Below are positions 50,718-52,313 of a DNA stretch of 52,313 bases, in pieces. Each line of letters starts with the position of its first letter. The first letter of the stretch is position 1. The position numbers and the translations under genes were made by a program. The stretch is from JADHUC01 sp964617665 (GTDB taxonomy: Bacteria; Planctomycetota; Planctomycetia; Pirellulales; Pirellulaceae), in the NCBI GenBank assembly GCA_964617665.1, contig CAZUAH010000026.1, positions 1-52,313 of the forward strand, in the 5' to 3' direction. The notes beneath the pieces were generated by a model. That model had not been told where the DNA came from. It searched no databases and worked only from the letters and a program-made list of their open reading frames with translations.

Positions 50718-52055
50718 ATGACACTTACATACGACAACCTGCCCAAGACGCCCGCTGCCGGACCGTCCGTCGGCGTTCAACCCGGAAACGGTCGAACCAA
50801 AGTGACGCCGGGACCACAACCGGAAATGCCAAAGCGAGATCCGCAAAGGAGTCCGCCGGCATCATCTCGTGCCACCACCCGCACGGCGGCAGTGCGAAAG
50901 GCCGCTGCGAATAAACGCAAAGGTCCGAATGGTGATGGGATGTCGATAACGTCCAAAAGGATCGCGATCATTGATGACGAACCGGCCAGCATCCAAATCG
51001 TGCAGAAGTACCTTCAAGATGCTGGCTACCAGAGCTTCATCACAACCAGCGACTCGACCACAGCAGTCGACACGATACTCCGAGAAAAACCAGACTTGAT
51101 TTTGGCTGATGTTATCATGCCGGGGGTGACCGGCATCGACGTTTTGCATGCGATACGAAAGACGAATTCCATCAAACACGTCCCCCTCCTGTTCCTGACG
51201 AACGTAACCGACGCCAAAATCAAGCAGGCCGCAATTGATCTGGGCGCAACTGACTTTCTGCAGAAACCCATCGATCCACATGAACTGCTCGCTCGCGTCC
51301 GCAATGCTCTTATGACGAAAGTCTATTTGGACGAGCTTGCTGCGAGCAACGCGCGTTTGGAGGCAGAGGTGACGCGTCGTGCGGCCGAACTGGTTACATC
51401 TCGCGAGGAAGTGATCCATTGTCTGGCCCGTACGGCCGAATACCGGGATGATGAATCCGGGCAACACGTCGTAAGGGTTGGAAAATTCGTGGCGATTATG
51501 GCTCGCGAGCTTGGCATTCCCGAGGATCAAGTCGAACTGACGGAGTTAGCCTCGCGGCTGCATGATATCGGCAAGATTGCAATTCCAGATTCGATCATAC
51601 AACACCCCGGGAAACTGGATCCCGAGCAGACCCGTTTGGTCAAACAGCACTGTGACTTCGGGCAAGGGATACTGGAGCCGATTGCCGACGACCACTGGAA
51701 GACCCTCCGTACCCACACGCGTATCGGGGCCGGCTTGCTGCACGTGCGAAGCTCGCCCCTGTTGATGCTGGCCGCCAAGATTGCCCAGACCCATCACGAA
51801 CGTTGGGACGGAACCGGCTATCCCTTTGGACTGGCAGGCGACGACATTCCCATCGAAGGACGGATGACAGCCGTGGCAGACGTCTACGATGTGCTAAGTT
51901 CGCGCCGGTCCTACAAGCCGCCGTTCCCGCGCGAAAAGTGCTGCGCCATCATGGAAAAGGGACGCGGCACGCAGTTCGATCCAAAGGTCCTGGACGCGTT
52001 CTTCGCGCGAGGGAAAGAGATCGTCGAAGTGCAGATTCAGTATATGGATTTGTAG
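50718..52055 (+). CDS. REC-HD-GYP response regulator, copy 2
   Basis: A 445-residue paralogue of the preceding gene. A ~75-residue Pro/Lys/Arg-rich N-terminus (RATTRTAAVRKAAANKRK) precedes the receiver domain, with IIDDEP, D131 in LILADVIMPGVTG and LQKPID. The HD-GYP domain has ESGQHVVRVG, H282/D283 in LHDIGK, and GYP at 367-369 (HHERWDGTGYPFGL). As in copy 1, two successive His-containing segments occur before the GYP motif: KQHCDFGQGIL and LRTHTRIGAGLL, of which the second matches the standard pattern. The start at 50718 is chosen because the longer frame overlaps copy 1; M75 (MSITSKRIAIIDDEP) is an alternative. The gap to copy 1 is 47 bases. Confidence 0.88.
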   Translation: MTLTYDNLPKTPAAGPSVGVQPGNGRTKVTPGPQPEMPKRDPQRSPPASSRATTRTAAVRKAAANKRKGPNGDGMSITSKRIAIIDDEPASIQIVQKYLQDAGYQSFITTSDSTTAVDTILREKPDLILADVIMPGVTGIDVLHAIRKTNSIKHVPLLFLTNVTDAKIKQAAIDLGATDFLQKPIDPHELLARVRNALMTKVYLDELAASNARLEAEVTRRAAELVTSREEVIHCLARTAEYRDDESGQHVVRVGKFVAIMARELGIPEDQVELTELASRLHDIGKIAIPDSIIQHPGKLDPEQTRLVKQHCDFGQGILEPIADDHWKTLRTHTRIGAGLLHVRSSPLLMLAAKIAQTHHERWDGTGYPFGLAGDDIPIEGRMTAVADVYDVLSSRRSYKPPFPREKCCAIMEKGRGTQFDPKVLDAFFARGKEIVEVQIQYMDL

Positions 52056-52110
52056 AGTCGGGAGAATGGTTGGCGCATGCTGGATAGATCGTCCAGCCTG
52101 CCATCATATC

Positions 52111-52138
52111 GTTTAACGGCAAGCCGAAGGCGACGGCG
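52111..52138. repeat. Palindromic repeat, family B, half element
   Basis: GTTTAACGGCAAGCCGAAGG and the following CGACGGCG match the left arm of the copy at 30027. No complementary right arm is found before the end of the window. Confidence 0.75.
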
Positions 52139-52192
52139 TTTCTAGATATCTATGCGTCTTTCTACCTCGACTGTTTGAGTTGGTACTGGCCC

Positions 52193-52213
52193 CCTGCCAG
52201 CTCGTCTGGCAGG
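52193..52213. terminator. Hairpin after the second HD-GYP gene
   Basis: CCTGCCAG / CTGGCAGG, 8-bp perfect arms with a 5-base loop, 138 bases after the stop codon. It may terminate the giant-gene operon, but there is no T-tract, and it may be another small dispersed palindrome. Confidence 0.35.
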
Positions 52214-52313
52214 AGCCGATGTTTGGGCAGCTAACGCGTGCTCACTGCCTTGCTTACCTAGTCATCCCCTCTTGGCCCCCCCCCGGCGCGCACGGCCCGG
52301 GCCCACCGCGCGA

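Overview
The window looks like a chromosomal segment from a GC-rich Planctomycetota bacterium, probably of the Pirellulales type. The evidence is the secreted sulfatase, the DUF6807/PA14/multi-cytochrome protein, several Tat-type signal peptides on catabolic proteins, LamG and beta-helix proteins, and a giant protein with a planctomycete-style LEPR-xLL-like N-terminal motif. No rRNA, tRNA, CRISPR array or transposase was recognised.

Positions 1-24116 form a catabolic and exported-enzyme region. On the minus strand lie a Tat-exported Nif3-like protein (100-1047), a beta-helix protein (3701-5443), and a likely operon read from 14989 downwards: LamG protein, 1836-residue five-haem PmoA-like/PA14/sorbosone-dehydrogenase-like protein, class III aminotransferase and SDR dehydrogenase. 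On the plus strand lie an exported nitrilase-superfamily hydrolase overlapping a secreted beta-sandwich-like protein (1375-3617). A second plus-strand run (15324-22753) encodes a sulfatase, a Gfo/Idh/MocA oxidoreductase, an FAD oxidoreductase and a large secreted GH36-like protein, which fits breakdown of a sulfated polysaccharide and oxidation of its sugars. A long TatD-like hydrolase follows.

Positions 24117-52055 hold the most interesting part, a possible secretion/adhesin/signalling system. The minus strand from 34308 encodes a TolC-family outer-membrane protein, a shortened SecA-like ATPase, an RND/HlyD-type adaptor, a GAF-GAF-TM-HlyD fusion and a PqqD-like/M50 peptidase/HlyD fusion. Divergently, the plus strand encodes a ~3700-residue surface protein (LEPR-like motif, DUF4347, beta-helix, PKD/cadherin-like and beta-propeller repeats, acidic linker, C-terminal membrane segment). 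It is followed 11 bases later by a membrane hybrid histidine kinase with two HPt domains and then by two REC-HD-GYP proteins. I infer that the minus-strand genes export or process the giant protein and that the kinase/HD-GYP genes link its display to c-di-GMP. An N-terminal remnant of a second giant protein lies just beyond the export operon.

The window also carries at least five families of short palindromic repeats. They sit between genes and also, in frame, inside the linkers of the giant protein and of the kinase, much like protein-coding palindromic elements known in Rickettsia. The last ~40 bases are almost pure G/C and may be an assembly artefact.
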